A stretch of 64,000 bases of DNA from Paenibacillus polysaccharolyticus (GTDB lineage: Bacteria; Bacillota; Bacilli; Paenibacillales; Paenibacillaceae), in assembly GCF_900102085.1 (NCBI RefSeq), contig NZ_FMVM01000009.1, positions 1-64,000 of the forward strand. Direction: 5' to 3'. The number at the start of each line of letters is the position of its first letter. The first letter of the stretch is position 1. The notes below the pieces were generated by a model. That model was not told where the DNA came from and did no database searches. It worked only from the letters and a program-made list of their open reading frames with translations. Positions 34,416 to 43,203 of this stretch are shown piece by piece. Position numbers and translations under genes: made by a program.

Positions 34416-37370
34416 TTGAGCCTGCTTCACATTGCTGTTATTTTGCCTTTTGTAGCTGGCATCGTACTCGCACTGATGCACAGAATATTCAGTAAAATTC
34501 ATCTGGGATGGCTGGTACTCGTCGTACCGGCATCGTTATTTGTCTATTTTGCAAGCCAGATTTCTGCCGTGTCCCAGCGTCACCCGGTATCCGGACAGAT
34601 TCCCTGGATTCCGTCCCTGGACATCGGATTTAATCTATATTTGGACGGACTAAGTCTACTGTTAACGTTGCTGATCAGCGGAATAGGCGTGCTTGTTGTC
34701 TTTTATTCCATCTTTTATATGAGCAAAACAGAGGCTTTAAACCGGTTCTATCTCTACTTGTTAATGTTTATGGGCGCCATGCTTGGTGTCGTATTATCTG
34801 ATAATATGATCGTGCTGTATGGATTTTGGGAACTCACCAGCATTACGTCATTTTTGTTAATTGCCTTTCATTACAAGCGTAAAGCTTCCACATCGGGTGC
34901 ACAAAAATCGTTCCTGATTACGGTTTTTGGCGGATTCGCCATGCTTGCCGGATTCATGTTGATGTACCTGATGACAGGTACGTTCAGTATCCGTGCAACC
35001 ATTACCGAGTGGGGGCATATTCAGGACAGCCCACTATTCTTGCCGGCTCTCGTTCTTATTCTGATTGGGGCGTTCACCAAATCGGCACAATTCCCGTTCC
35101 ACATCTGGCTGCCTGACGCCATGGAAGCTCCAACTCCAGTCAGTGCGTATCTGCACTCCGCTACCATGGTCAAAGCCGGGCTGTATGTTGTTGCCCGCTT
35201 CACACCCATCTTCGGTGGACAGGGACTCTGGTTCTGGCTTGTAACTGGCGTCGGACTGCTCACACTGGGTTACGGATCATTTTTAGCCGTGAAGAAAAAC
35301 GATCTCAAGGCCATTCTTGCGTATTCCACCATTTCACAACTCGGTCTGATCATGTCCCTCTTCGGGATCGGATCTGCTGCTCTCTATTTCGGATATGGCG
35401 AGTCCTCTGCCATGTACACCGTAGCGATCACTGCTGCACTGCTCCATTTATTCAACCACGGTACCTTCAAAGCTGCTTTGTTTATGGTCGCCGGCATTGT
35501 CGATCATGAGACAGGTACACGAGATATTCGCAAGCTTGGCGGACTGGCAGCATTCATGCCTGTCACATTCAGCCTGGCGCTGATCGGTTCACTAGCTATG
35601 GCAGGTATTCCGCCCTTTAACGGATTCCTTAGTAAGGAATTGTTCTTTCAAGCGATGGTACAGATTACAGATCTTCGTATCTTTGGAATGGGCTCCTGGA
35701 GTATTCTCCTACCTGTCATCGCGTGGCTTGCCAGCGTTTTCACATTGATCTATGCCCTGATTTTTGTGTTCAAAACATTCCTCGGTCGTAGCCGAAGTGA
35801 GTTACCTGTCGAGAAATTACATGAAGCGCCTATCGGCTTGCTCATCCCACCGATCGTTCTAGGCGCGCTGGTCATCGGTTTTGGACTCTTTCCGGATCTA
35901 CTGTCCGGGTCATTGATCGAACCGGCAATGGCTGCCGTTCTCCCTTCCCTTCTGAATGGGGATGAACGCTTTGATGTACATTTCTCCTTATGGCATGGCT
36001 GGACTCCCGAATTGTTCATGACTATCGGCGTTATTGTGCTGGGGGTCATGTTATACAAGTTACTGCCACGATGGAGGAATATTTATGAGCATTATCCACA
36101 GGGATTAACGATTAACAATATGTATCATGTTGTTCTAGACAATGTACAGCACTATGCACAGAAGTGGACAGAAGCTTATATGAACGGCTCCGTCCGCAAT
36201 TATCTGGTTTATATATTATCATTTACCGTTGCGCTACTCGTTTACGCCTTCTTCCGGTCTGGTGAAAATATTACCTGGCATGTGCAGGATAATGCACCCT
36301 ACTCATTCTATGAAGTCGTGTTGCTGGTCACGCTGATTGCAGCCGCCATTTCCATTCCTTTTGCGAAAAACCGATTATCTGCTGTCATTATGACCGGAGC
36401 TGTCGGCTACCTGGTTACACTGCTGTTTGTCTTGTTCCGGGCACCCGATCTTGCGCTGACGCAGATGATTGTAGAGACGGTCTCCGTCGCATTGTTCCTG
36501 CTCTGCTTCTACCATCTGCCCGAGTTACAACGCGGCAAGTCCAGCTCCCGCTATCTCACGGTGAATGCCATTGTAGCTGTTTCCGTTGGCGTTGTGATGA
36601 CATTCGTCGCACTCGCTGCAAGCGGCACAGTATCCTTGGATAGCATCTCGGCTTTCTTTCTTCAGGAAGCTTACAGTTCCGCGGGTGGTAAAAATGTCGT
36701 AAACGTATTGCTGGTGGATTTCCGCGGTTATGATACATTACTTGAAATTATGGTTCTTGGCGTAGCCTCATTGTCCATCTACTCCATGATCAACCTGAAT
36801 CTCGAAGCGAAGGATCTTGGAGCCCGTTTGAAATTCCGTAAAAATGAGGAGAAAAAGGACGAAGAACCCGAACTTGACGATGAAGCGGACAACACCAAAA
36901 AATACGGAAACCGCGAGCGTAGTACATTGTCCTGGGACACGGTTCCTTTGCAAAGTAATGATGTTTTGTTGCAAACCACAACGAAAGTGGTTGTGTTTAT
37001 CATTTTAACCTTCTCCATGCATCTGTTCTTTGCCGGGCATCATAATCCTGGCGGTGGTTTCATCGGTGGACTCGTCACAGCTGCAGCCCTCGTACTGATC
37101 GCTCTGGCCTTCAGTACGGATACGATACGCAAAGCGCTGCCCATCGATTTTCGAAGTTTGACAGCCATTGGTTTAGCCATAGCTTTGCTTACTGGTGCAG
37201 GTTCATTCCTGTTCGGTGTCCCATTTCTCAGCCAGACATTCGGATATTTCGAACTGCCCCTGCTGGGCGAAACAGAGCTTGCTACAGCCATGCTGTTTGA
37301 CCTAGGCGTATACCTCGCTGTGCTCGGCGTCACCATGACTATCATTTTACAGATCGGGGAGGATCGTTGA
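34416..37370 (+). CDS. mrpA: Mrp Na+/H+ antiporter subunit A fused to subunit B
   Basis: A 984-residue membrane protein. Residues 1 to about 800 match MrpA (NuoL-like proton channel; FYVYLLM-like YLLMFMGAMLGV, FWELTSITSFLLI, KSAQFPFHIWLPDAMEAPTPVSAYLHSATMVKAG). A charged linker (NEEKKDEEPELDDEAD) leads to about 140 residues matching MrpB (FAGHHNPGGGFIGGLV). In B. subtilis these are separate genes. TTG 34416 fits: GGGGGTG lies 7 nt upstream and the N-terminus LSLLHIAVILPF aligns with MrpA starts. Works with MrpC-G to expel Na+ in exchange for protons; important for alkali and salt tolerance. Confidence 0.92.
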   Translation: MSLLHIAVILPFVAGIVLALMHRIFSKIHLGWLVLVVPASLFVYFASQISAVSQRHPVSGQIPWIPSLDIGFNLYLDGLSLLLTLLISGIGVLVVFYSIFYMSKTEALNRFYLYLLMFMGAMLGVVLSDNMIVLYGFWELTSITSFLLIAFHYKRKASTSGAQKSFLITVFGGFAMLAGFMLMYLMTGTFSIRATITEWGHIQDSPLFLPALVLILIGAFTKSAQFPFHIWLPDAMEAPTPVSAYLHSATMVKAGLYVVARFTPIFGGQGLWFWLVTGVGLLTLGYGSFLAVKKNDLKAILAYSTISQLGLIMSLFGIGSAALYFGYGESSAMYTVAITAALLHLFNHGTFKAALFMVAGIVDHETGTRDIRKLGGLAAFMPVTFSLALIGSLAMAGIPPFNGFLSKELFFQAMVQITDLRIFGMGSWSILLPVIAWLASVFTLIYALIFVFKTFLGRSRSELPVEKLHEAPIGLLIPPIVLGALVIGFGLFPDLLSGSLIEPAMAAVLPSLLNGDERFDVHFSLWHGWTPELFMTIGVIVLGVMLYKLLPRWRNIYEHYPQGLTINNMYHVVLDNVQHYAQKWTEAYMNGSVRNYLVYILSFTVALLVYAFFRSGENITWHVQDNAPYSFYEVVLLVTLIAAAISIPFAKNRLSAVIMTGAVGYLVTLLFVLFRAPDLALTQMIVETVSVALFLLCFYHLPELQRGKSSSRYLTVNAIVAVSVGVVMTFVALAASGTVSLDSISAFFLQEAYSSAGGKNVVNVLLVDFRGYDTLLEIMVLGVASLSIYSMINLNLEAKDLGARLKFRKNEEKKDEEPELDDEADNTKKYGNRERSTLSWDTVPLQSNDVLLQTTTKVVVFIILTFSMHLFFAGHHNPGGGFIGGLVTAAALVLIALAFSTDTIRKALPIDFRSLTAIGLAIALLTGAGSFLFGVPFLSQTFGYFELPLLGETELATAMLFDLGVYLAVLGVTMTIILQIGEDR

Positions 37371-37371
37371 T

Positions 37372-37710
37372 ATGGAAATTTTGATGTGTGTGGCCGTAGG
37401 CATTTTGTTTGCGGTTGCCGTCTTTCTAATCTTGTCACGGAGCCTGCTCCGTATCGTACTAGGAATGTCGATTCTGACACATGGAGTGCACCTGTTGTTA
37501 ATTACGATGTCACGTCTCAAGACGGGGGCTCCTCCACTACTGGGAGAAATGGCGGAGAAATACGTTGATCCGCTCCCTCAGGCGTTGATTTTAACGTCCA
37601 TTGTCATCAATTTTGGTCTGACAGCCTTCTTTTTTGTCCTTTCTTACCGTTCTTATCTGAAGCTGAGAACGGATGACATGGAAGAAGTAAGGGGGCGTCC
37701 ATATGAATAA
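37372..37710 (+). CDS. mrpC: Mrp antiporter subunit C (NuoK-like)
   Basis: A 112-residue NuoK-like subunit with three membrane helices (start MEILMCVAVGILFAVAVFLI; ILGMSILTHGVHLLLI; PQALILTSIVINFGLTAFFFVL). GGAGG lies 9 nt upstream, inside the end of mrpA. The stop overlaps the mrpD start by 8 nt, so translation is coupled. Part of the proton path of the Mrp complex. Confidence 0.92.
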   Translation: MEILMCVAVGILFAVAVFLILSRSLLRIVLGMSILTHGVHLLLITMSRLKTGAPPLLGEMAEKYVDPLPQALILTSIVINFGLTAFFFVLSYRSYLKLRTDDMEEVRGRPYE

Positions 37711-39181
37711 TCTTGTGGTTCTGCCTATCCTGCTTCCACTGGTCACGGGCGTGATCACTCTGTTGTTCTTCCGTAAAATCAATATACAACGTTTCTTTAG
37801 CGTGATGGGTCTGTTAGCCACTGCAACGGTCTCAACCATACTCATCACACGTGTTGCCCAATCTGGCGTATTGACACTCAATATGGGTGGCTGGAAAGCA
37901 CCTTATGGAATCGTACTTGTTGCCGATATGGTCGCAGCCTTGCTGGTTGTTGCTGCTTCCATCATTGCGCTGGCTTGCCTGCTCTATGCTTTTCGAAGCA
38001 TCAACAAGGAGCGGGAGCAACATCACTTCTATCCGTTCTTTCATTTTTTGATTGCGGGCGTGAACGCATCGTTTCTAACCGGGGATCTGTTCAATTTGTT
38101 TGTCAGCTTTGAATTGATGCTGATCTCTTCTTACGCTCTCATTGTACTCGGAGGCACGGAAAGACAGCTGCGTGAAACGATTAAATATGTACTGATCAAT
38201 ATCGTGTCTTCTGCCTTATTTGTCGCTTCCATCGGCTTCCTGTATTCCATCACAGGTACGCTGAATATGGCCGACTTGTCGGTACGCATTGCTGAAGTGG
38301 GACAGAGCGGAGTCGTCACACTGATTGCAGTTCTTTTCTTGATCGTATTCAGCATTAAGGCGGGCTTGTTCCTGTTCTTCTGGTTGTCCGGCTCTTATGC
38401 GGCTCCGCCTGCCGTCGTTACCGCGTTATTCGCCGGTTTGCTCACCAAGGTTGGCCTGTATGCCATTGTGCGGACATTTACGTTGATCTTCTATCATGAT
38501 CCAGACTTCTTTAATGCTCTGATCGGCTGGATGGCGGGTGCCACAATGGTTTTGGGTGTGATTGGAGCGATCTCCTACCGTGATGTGAACAAAATTTTGA
38601 TCTATAATGTCGTCGCTGGCGTAGGTTTCGTCGCGTTTGGTATGGCTGCTGCCAGCCGTAGTGCTCTGGAAGGATTACTGTTCTATATGTTGCATGACAT
38701 GTTGATCAAAACACTGCTTTTCCTGCTCGGCGGTGCTCTCATTGCTGTTGCGGGAACTTCCAGGCTCGATAACATGGGCGGACTAATCCAACGTTATCCC
38801 GTGCTGGGATGGATGTTTTTCATCAGTGCGCTTGCGCTTGCGGGTCTGCCTCCGTTCAGTGGATTCCCGGGAAAATTGATGCTGTTTGAGGGTGGCTTCG
38901 AAGCCGGATTATACGGTTTAACTGGTGTTGCCGTTCTCTCTAGTCTACTCATGCTGTATTCGGTACTCCGCATTTTCATTCAGGCGTTCTGGGGTGAGCC
39001 TCCTGCAGGCATGGCAAGACGTCCCTATGCAGTGAACGGACTGCTGATTCCTGCCGGAATTCTGTTTGCTTTTATCATCGTCATGGGTCTGGGGGCTGAA
39101 GGTATGTTTCAGCTCACGTCTCGCGCAGGTGATATTCTGCTACATCCCAACATTTATATTGATGCCGTATTGAAGGAGTAG
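37703..39181 (+). CDS. mrpD: Mrp antiporter subunit D (NuoM/N-like)
   Basis: A 492-residue protein with about 14 membrane helices. Recognisable segments include GDLFNLFVSFELMLISSYALI with the conserved helix-5 Glu, IVFSIKAGLFLFFWLSGSY with a helix-7 Lys, and LHDMLIKTLLFLLGGALI. These are the proton-channel residues of NuoN-type subunits. It sits between mrpC and mrpE in tight operon spacing. Confidence 0.93.
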   Translation: MNNLVVLPILLPLVTGVITLLFFRKINIQRFFSVMGLLATATVSTILITRVAQSGVLTLNMGGWKAPYGIVLVADMVAALLVVAASIIALACLLYAFRSINKEREQHHFYPFFHFLIAGVNASFLTGDLFNLFVSFELMLISSYALIVLGGTERQLRETIKYVLINIVSSALFVASIGFLYSITGTLNMADLSVRIAEVGQSGVVTLIAVLFLIVFSIKAGLFLFFWLSGSYAAPPAVVTALFAGLLTKVGLYAIVRTFTLIFYHDPDFFNALIGWMAGATMVLGVIGAISYRDVNKILIYNVVAGVGFVAFGMAAASRSALEGLLFYMLHDMLIKTLLFLLGGALIAVAGTSRLDNMGGLIQRYPVLGWMFFISALALAGLPPFSGFPGKLMLFEGGFEAGLYGLTGVAVLSSLLMLYSVLRIFIQAFWGEPPAGMARRPYAVNGLLIPAGILFAFIIVMGLGAEGMFQLTSRAGDILLHPNIYIDAVLKE

Positions 39182-39187
39182 ATGTCT

Positions 39188-39664
39188 ATGGCCTTTCAAA
39201 TTGTACTCAATCTTATCATTGCCTTTGTATGGATGTTTTTGAATAATGCCTGGAATGGCGTTGGTTTTCTCATTGGATATATGCTTGGATTGCTCCTCAT
39301 CGGAGGCATGCGACGTTTCTTCCCGCAGCGCTTCTACATCGTTCGAGTGTGGGCTATCTTCAAATTGATCGGATTGCTGTTCAAAGAACTCGTTCGAGCA
39401 AGCATTGAGGTCATTCGAGAGATTATCAAACCACGGCTAGACATTCGACCAGGCATTTTCACCTATCGTACACAGTTATCTTCCGATTGGGAAGTGACAC
39501 TGCTGTGTCTGCTGATCTCATTGACGCCAGGTTCACTGCCGCTTGAAATTTCGGGGAATCAGCGTAAGCTTTTCATCCATGCACTGGATATCAAAGATGA
39601 AGAGAAACTGCGAAACGATATTCAGAATACGTTTGAAAAAGCAATCATGGAGGTGACACGTTAA
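39188..39664 (+). CDS. mrpE: Mrp antiporter subunit E
   Basis: A subunit of about 158 residues with N-terminal membrane helices (VLNLIIAFVWMFLNNAW; GFLIGYMLGLLLIGG) and a cytoplasmic C-terminal domain (TLLCLLISLTPGSLPLEI). ATG 39188 is preferred to ATG 39182 because GGAG then lies 9 nt away rather than 3. Its stop overlaps mrpF by one base (TAATG). Needed for assembly and activity of the Mrp complex in Bacillus. Confidence 0.9.
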   Translation: MAFQIVLNLIIAFVWMFLNNAWNGVGFLIGYMLGLLLIGGMRRFFPQRFYIVRVWAIFKLIGLLFKELVRASIEVIREIIKPRLDIRPGIFTYRTQLSSDWEVTLLCLLISLTPGSLPLEISGNQRKLFIHALDIKDEEKLRNDIQNTFEKAIMEVTR

Positions 39665-39948
39665 TGTTATCCTCACTACTGTTTATCTCACTGCTCATTC
39701 TATCTCTAGCGATTCTGGCCTGTTTGTATCGTGTTCTTCGCGGTCCCTCCATGGCTGACCGGATTACGGCTCTTGATACGATCGGTATCAATGTCATTGC
39801 CATCGTAGCTGTACTCTCCATGATGCTGAAGACACAGGCTTATCTGGACATCATTTTGCTGATCGGCATTCTGGCTTTTCTAAGCACAGTCGCATTTGCA
39901 CGTTATATTGAACGAGGGGCGGTGTTTAAAAATGAAGGAGATCGTTAG
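39664..39948 (+). CDS. mrpF: Mrp antiporter subunit F
   Basis: A 94-residue protein with three membrane helices. The conserved RVLRGPSMADRITALDTIG segment lies after helix 1 and carries the Asp important in MrpF. Start ATG 39664; GGAGG about 10 nt upstream. It overlaps mrpG by 17 nt. Confidence 0.92.
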   Translation: MLSSLLFISLLILSLAILACLYRVLRGPSMADRITALDTIGINVIAIVAVLSMMLKTQAYLDIILLIGILAFLSTVAFARYIERGAVFKNEGDR

Positions 39949-40324
39949 TAGCACCGCTGAAACGGGAATTGGGCTACTGGTGTTACTAGGGGCCCTCCTC
40001 AGTGCACTTAGTGCCTTCGGACTCCTTCGTCTGCCTGATGTATATTTGAGAGCCCACGCTGCCACCAAAAGCATGACACTAGGCGTGTTTTGTGTGCTGA
40101 GCGGTGCATTTTTCTTCTTTTGGTATTTTGACAACTATATCAGTGCTCGCTTGCTACTCGGTATTTTGTTTGTTTTCATCACTGCGCCTGTTGCGGGGCA
40201 CCTGAACGGCCGTGCGGCCTACCGCACCGATGTACCTCTCTGGGAGCAAAGTGTACAAGACGAACTTGAACCGTTGTTAAAAGGGAAAAAGATGAACCAC
40301 GAAGCAAAGGATATGATGGAGTAG
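39932..40324 (+). CDS. mrpG: Mrp antiporter subunit G
   Basis: A subunit of about 130 residues with three membrane helices. The LLRLPDVYLRAHAATKSMTLG motif is the family signature. The cytoplasmic tail is charged. ATG 39932 lies within the end of mrpF, after GGGGCGGTG; the frame starting at 39896 adds 12 residues with no ribosome site. It is the last gene of the operon and completes the A-G set. Confidence 0.92.
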   Translation: MKEIVSSTAETGIGLLVLLGALLSALSAFGLLRLPDVYLRAHAATKSMTLGVFCVLSGAFFFFWYFDNYISARLLLGILFVFITAPVAGHLNGRAAYRTDVPLWEQSVQDELEPLLKGKKMNHEAKDMME

Positions 40325-40349
40325 CTTATATAGAGGCTAAATTAAGAGG

Positions 40350-40500
40350 TTTACACTGGACACTCCGATGACAGAATAACCTTCCGATCGCTGTTATCCC
40401 CGGATTTTTTTTATTCCCTTTTCCAAAGGGGAAAATCCGGGGATAAAGGCGAGCGCTTCGCTTCTTCAGGTTTTTTCTGTCCTCTCCGTTAAAGTGTAAA
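40350..40500. repeat. 151-bp imperfect palindrome (MITE-like repeat)
   Basis: Ends TTTACACT (40350-40357) and AGTGTAAA (40493-40500) are exact inverses. Inner arms TTATCCCCGGATTTT (40394-40408) and AAAATCCGGGGATAA (40432-40446) pair over 15 bp, and GACAGAA pairs with TTCTGTC further out. The whole can fold into a long hairpin, but no T-run follows, so it is not a plain terminator. The block TGTCCTCTCCGTT (40478-40490), then CAACTTATAT about 18 nt later, recurs at 59889-59930. Confidence 0.7.
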
Positions 40501-40536
40501 AAATAATTCAACTTATATAGTGGCGAAATATAATAC

Positions 40537-40592
40537 AAACAAATCCCCGAAGGATGCATCGCTCTTAAGCGGCTTTCCTTCGGGGATTTCTT
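40537..40592. terminator. Terminator between mrp operon and GDSL esterase gene
   Basis: A perfect 14-bp stem, AAATCCCCGAAGGA (40541-40554) and TCCTTCGGGGATTT (40576-40589), lies between convergent genes with T-rich flanks on both sides. It probably acts in both directions. The rest of 40325-40657 is the palindromic repeat. Confidence 0.75.
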
Positions 40593-40657
40593 ATACAATC
40601 TAATATGGTGTGCATACTTCGGTACAGAGCGAGTGTATTTATAAAGTCACTATTTTA

Positions 40658-41833
40658 TCAGAAACCGTTTAAGCCTTGGCGTTTCAGATCCGCAGCCACG
40701 ATTCGAGCAAGCTGTGATGCCCCTTGCCGATTCGGATGCAAGCTATCGCCATTCATGTACAGAGCAAGCGTAGCTGCCGGCCCAATCGAAGTGAAGTATG
40801 CCGAGCTGAGCTTGTTCAGATCCACGAGTGTTACTCCCTCTTCCTGTGCCAGTGCACGCGTAGATGCGTTATACCAACGGTTCTCGGCTTGATGCACATT
40901 GGCCGAATTAAAGTCTGTTGCCCGCCCTTGAGGTGTCGAGAGAATAACGGTTGCGCCTTTGTTTTTCGCCTGACGAACCATATCACGCATGATTTCTTTG
41001 AACTGGGCCTCAGTTGTATTGTTCTTGGCGTTTGTATCATTAATTCCGAGCTGTAGAATAAAATAGTCACCCGGTTTGATATACTTCAGAATCGCTTCCA
41101 TCTGACCATCATCACGGAACCCTCTGGCAATCTGCCCGCTTGTCGCCATGTTACGAACCTGGAAAGTTGTATTGTTTACATAGGTGGGAAGCAACTGCCC
41201 CCAGCCCCCCTGTACACTGCTACCAAGCGGATAATAGTTGCACACCGTTGAATCTCCACCAATATAGATCGTGCGATTCGTCACAGGCTGGTTGGACAGT
41301 TTCCGAATTTCAAGGGCACTTAACGTAAAAGCAGTACCCGCCTTCCCTTCCGTTACCAGCAGATTCAACTGTCCGTCTGTCACTGGAATCTGGAATTGAT
41401 CGGTTGCACCATTGCCCGTCATATTCATAATCTGATAGACCCCTTCGGCTGCCACACTAGCTCTGGCGGTGTTACCCAGAGTCACTTTGACCTCATACAG
41501 ACCATTCGGCAGGTCAACATTGAACGTATTATCACTTTTCGTACCAAATTTCAGAAATTGAACGGCATCACTTGCAACACCACTACCGGATGCGGAAACA
41601 TTTTTCATATTACCCGGAGTGTTGAAACCATACCCCCTTGCAGCTGTATAGGCCGTTGAGGCAGACACTCCAGTATATCCGTTCGCGACTGCTCCTGCGC
41701 CAAAATCGAATTTGTAATGATCCGATGCCGCCTCAGCTACATCTACTCTGTCACTTCCAAACCCAACCGCGATCATACTCGCAGCAAGTACAGTACATAA
41801 CATCATTCGTAAAGAAGTTGACCATTTCATCAT
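40658..41833 (-). CDS. Secreted GDSL esterase, rhamnogalacturonan acetylesterase-like
   Basis: A 391-residue secreted hydrolase. The signal peptide ends near VAEAAS. Residues about 38-185 form a beta-rich N-terminal domain (YKFDFGAG at its start) as in YesT/YesY-type pectin esterases. The catalytic domain begins with IYIGGDSTVCNYYP (Ser nucleophile block), then QGGWGQLLP, the LGINDTNAK Asn block and the Asp-His pair DSLHPNRQG. The family removes acetyl groups from pectic rhamnogalacturonan. GGAG lies 6 nt before the first ATG. It is followed on the same strand by nothing closer than the mrp terminator. Confidence 0.85.
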   Translation of the reverse strand: MMKWSTSLRMMLCTVLAASMIAVGFGSDRVDVAEAASDHYKFDFGAGAVANGYTGVSASTAYTAARGYGFNTPGNMKNVSASGSGVASDAVQFLKFGTKSDNTFNVDLPNGLYEVKVTLGNTARASVAAEGVYQIMNMTGNGATDQFQIPVTDGQLNLLVTEGKAGTAFTLSALEIRKLSNQPVTNRTIYIGGDSTVCNYYPLGSSVQGGWGQLLPTYVNNTTFQVRNMATSGQIARGFRDDGQMEAILKYIKPGDYFILQLGINDTNAKNNTTEAQFKEIMRDMVRQAKNKGATVILSTPQGRATDFNSANVHQAENRWYNASTRALAQEEGVTLVDLNKLSSAYFTSIGPAATLALYMNGDSLHPNRQGASQLARIVAADLKRQGLNGF

Positions 41834-41918
41834 ACAGTGCTCCTCTCGAATTCAAATGATAAGGTTTTGTACCCATCACATTCCAGATCATGATGAAAAA
41901 TTACGGTTAATACTACGA

Positions 41919-42938
41919 TTACAATACCTGTTCAAGCCAATCATAAGCTTTTGCACCGCTTATCTCATGTCCACCGTCGAAATAATCGGCATCCAGCGCT
42001 TGTTCTGCTCCTGCATGTTCATAAATCATTTTCAACCGTACGTGAGCCTCCCGTGCGGAATGAAGCGGAAATACAAGATCTTCACTTCCGATCTCCAGAA
42101 ATAGAGGACGCGGAGCAATCAGACCGATGATATCCGGCAGCTCTGCTTCCTGCAGAATCCCCGGAATGTAGTTGTCGAGGCAATGATTGCGATCCAGAAT
42201 GCTGCCATGGAACGTACTTGCGTAACCACTGACCACGACCACTTTGCATCGTTCGTCCAATGCTGCTGTAAAGGCTGTAACCAGCCCCCCACCGGAGATA
42301 CCCATGCTTCCGATCCGCTCTGAATCAACTCCAGGTCGAGTGGATAAATAATCCAACACACGCGTTGTTTCATAGACCCGATGTCCTGCGAGCGTTTTAC
42401 CCACCATAAGCAGATGTGCGGCGATCTTCGTACAGGAACTTGCGCCTGGCGGCGCCTCTCGATCCTCATCCAGTCTTCTGTCTCCAAACCCAAGCAGTTC
42501 TGGAGCAGCCACAACGTACCCACGCTTCACGAGCGCAACGGCAAAATCTTTGTGTAATCCAGGCTCCCCTGCCCGCGGTGAACCATCCGGCTCCATTCCG
42601 CAAATCTCCCGGCTCCCATAGCCGTGTCCATGACAAGCAACAATAGCAGGCCTCTTCATATCGGTAGCGCTTACATTATTGGGGGTTAAAAGATAAATGG
42701 GCATCCGTAATCCCTCATACGTTGTGATCTCAATCCGCTCACGGATGTAGCCATCGCATGGAACACGTTCCAGTACGACAGGGTTCAAAGCAGCGGGCAT
42801 CATCGGAAAATCGCCCAGCCTTTCTTGGACACGTGTACGCAATTGATGTTGCCATAACTCCAATGGTTGATCTGCATCATACGCAGAACGACCTCGAAGT
42901 GTGGTTTGTTGCTGCAGATAAGCTTCGATTTCGGACAT
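41919..42938 (-). CDS. Alpha/beta hydrolase (dienelactone hydrolase/acetyl xylan esterase-like)
   Basis: A 339-residue cytosolic alpha/beta hydrolase. The nucleophile elbow is GISGGG (MGISGGGLVTAF), an oxyanion region is ACHGHGYGSREICG, a likely acid follows IAPRPLFLEIGSEDLVFP, and the catalytic His is in FDGGHEISG. The N-terminal half with long loops resembles Abhydrolase_7-type acyl-sugar esterases. AGGAGG lies 11 nt before ATG 42938. It lies 85 nt upstream of the secreted GDSL esterase gene, suggesting a joint role in deacetylating plant polysaccharide fragments, outside and inside the cell. Confidence 0.75.
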   Translation of the reverse strand: MSEIEAYLQQQTTLRGRSAYDADQPLELWQHQLRTRVQERLGDFPMMPAALNPVVLERVPCDGYIRERIEITTYEGLRMPIYLLTPNNVSATDMKRPAIVACHGHGYGSREICGMEPDGSPRAGEPGLHKDFAVALVKRGYVVAAPELLGFGDRRLDEDREAPPGASSCTKIAAHLLMVGKTLAGHRVYETTRVLDYLSTRPGVDSERIGSMGISGGGLVTAFTAALDERCKVVVVSGYASTFHGSILDRNHCLDNYIPGILQEAELPDIIGLIAPRPLFLEIGSEDLVFPLHSAREAHVRLKMIYEHAGAEQALDADYFDGGHEISGAKAYDWLEQVL

Positions 42939-43062
42939 GTTTCAGTGTACCTCCTATAGGTGCTGGAATGATGCTAGTGGTGAATTGAAAAATTTGGTAA
43001 CCCTTATCTATTATAGTACTAGAAGTAACATCGTCGCCACCTTTAGTTTACGGCTTTAGACC

Positions 43063-43076
43063 ACAAATCGCTTTCA
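43063..43076 (-). promoter_or_regulatory. cre-like catabolite repression site
   Basis: TGAAAGCGATTTGT on the minus strand resembles the CcpA site consensus TGWAANCGNTNWCA with a few mismatches. It is about 125 nt before the alpha/beta hydrolase start. Weak by sequence alone. Confidence 0.3.
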
Positions 43077-43093
43077 TTCTAATAAGTTAAATA

Positions 43094-43145
43094 AAAAAGA
43101 GTATTCCGTAGCCCGAATTCAGGTTACATACAAAATACCCTTTTT
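43094..43145 (-). terminator. Terminator of the MMPL transporter gene
   Basis: On the minus strand AAAAAGGGTATT pairs with AATACTCTTTTT (one G-T pair), ending in a T-run. It lies about 60 nt after the stop at 43204. Confidence 0.55.
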
Positions 43146-43203
43146 CTTTCTACAGACAACAGAAGTCTGGTGCTTCCATATCCCCTTCTTTGTTTACACT
43201 ACG

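Noticed and set aside
40394..40446. Simple terminator for the mrp operon
   Set aside because: No T-run after the stem, and it is nested in a larger palindrome; the clean terminator is at 40537-40592.
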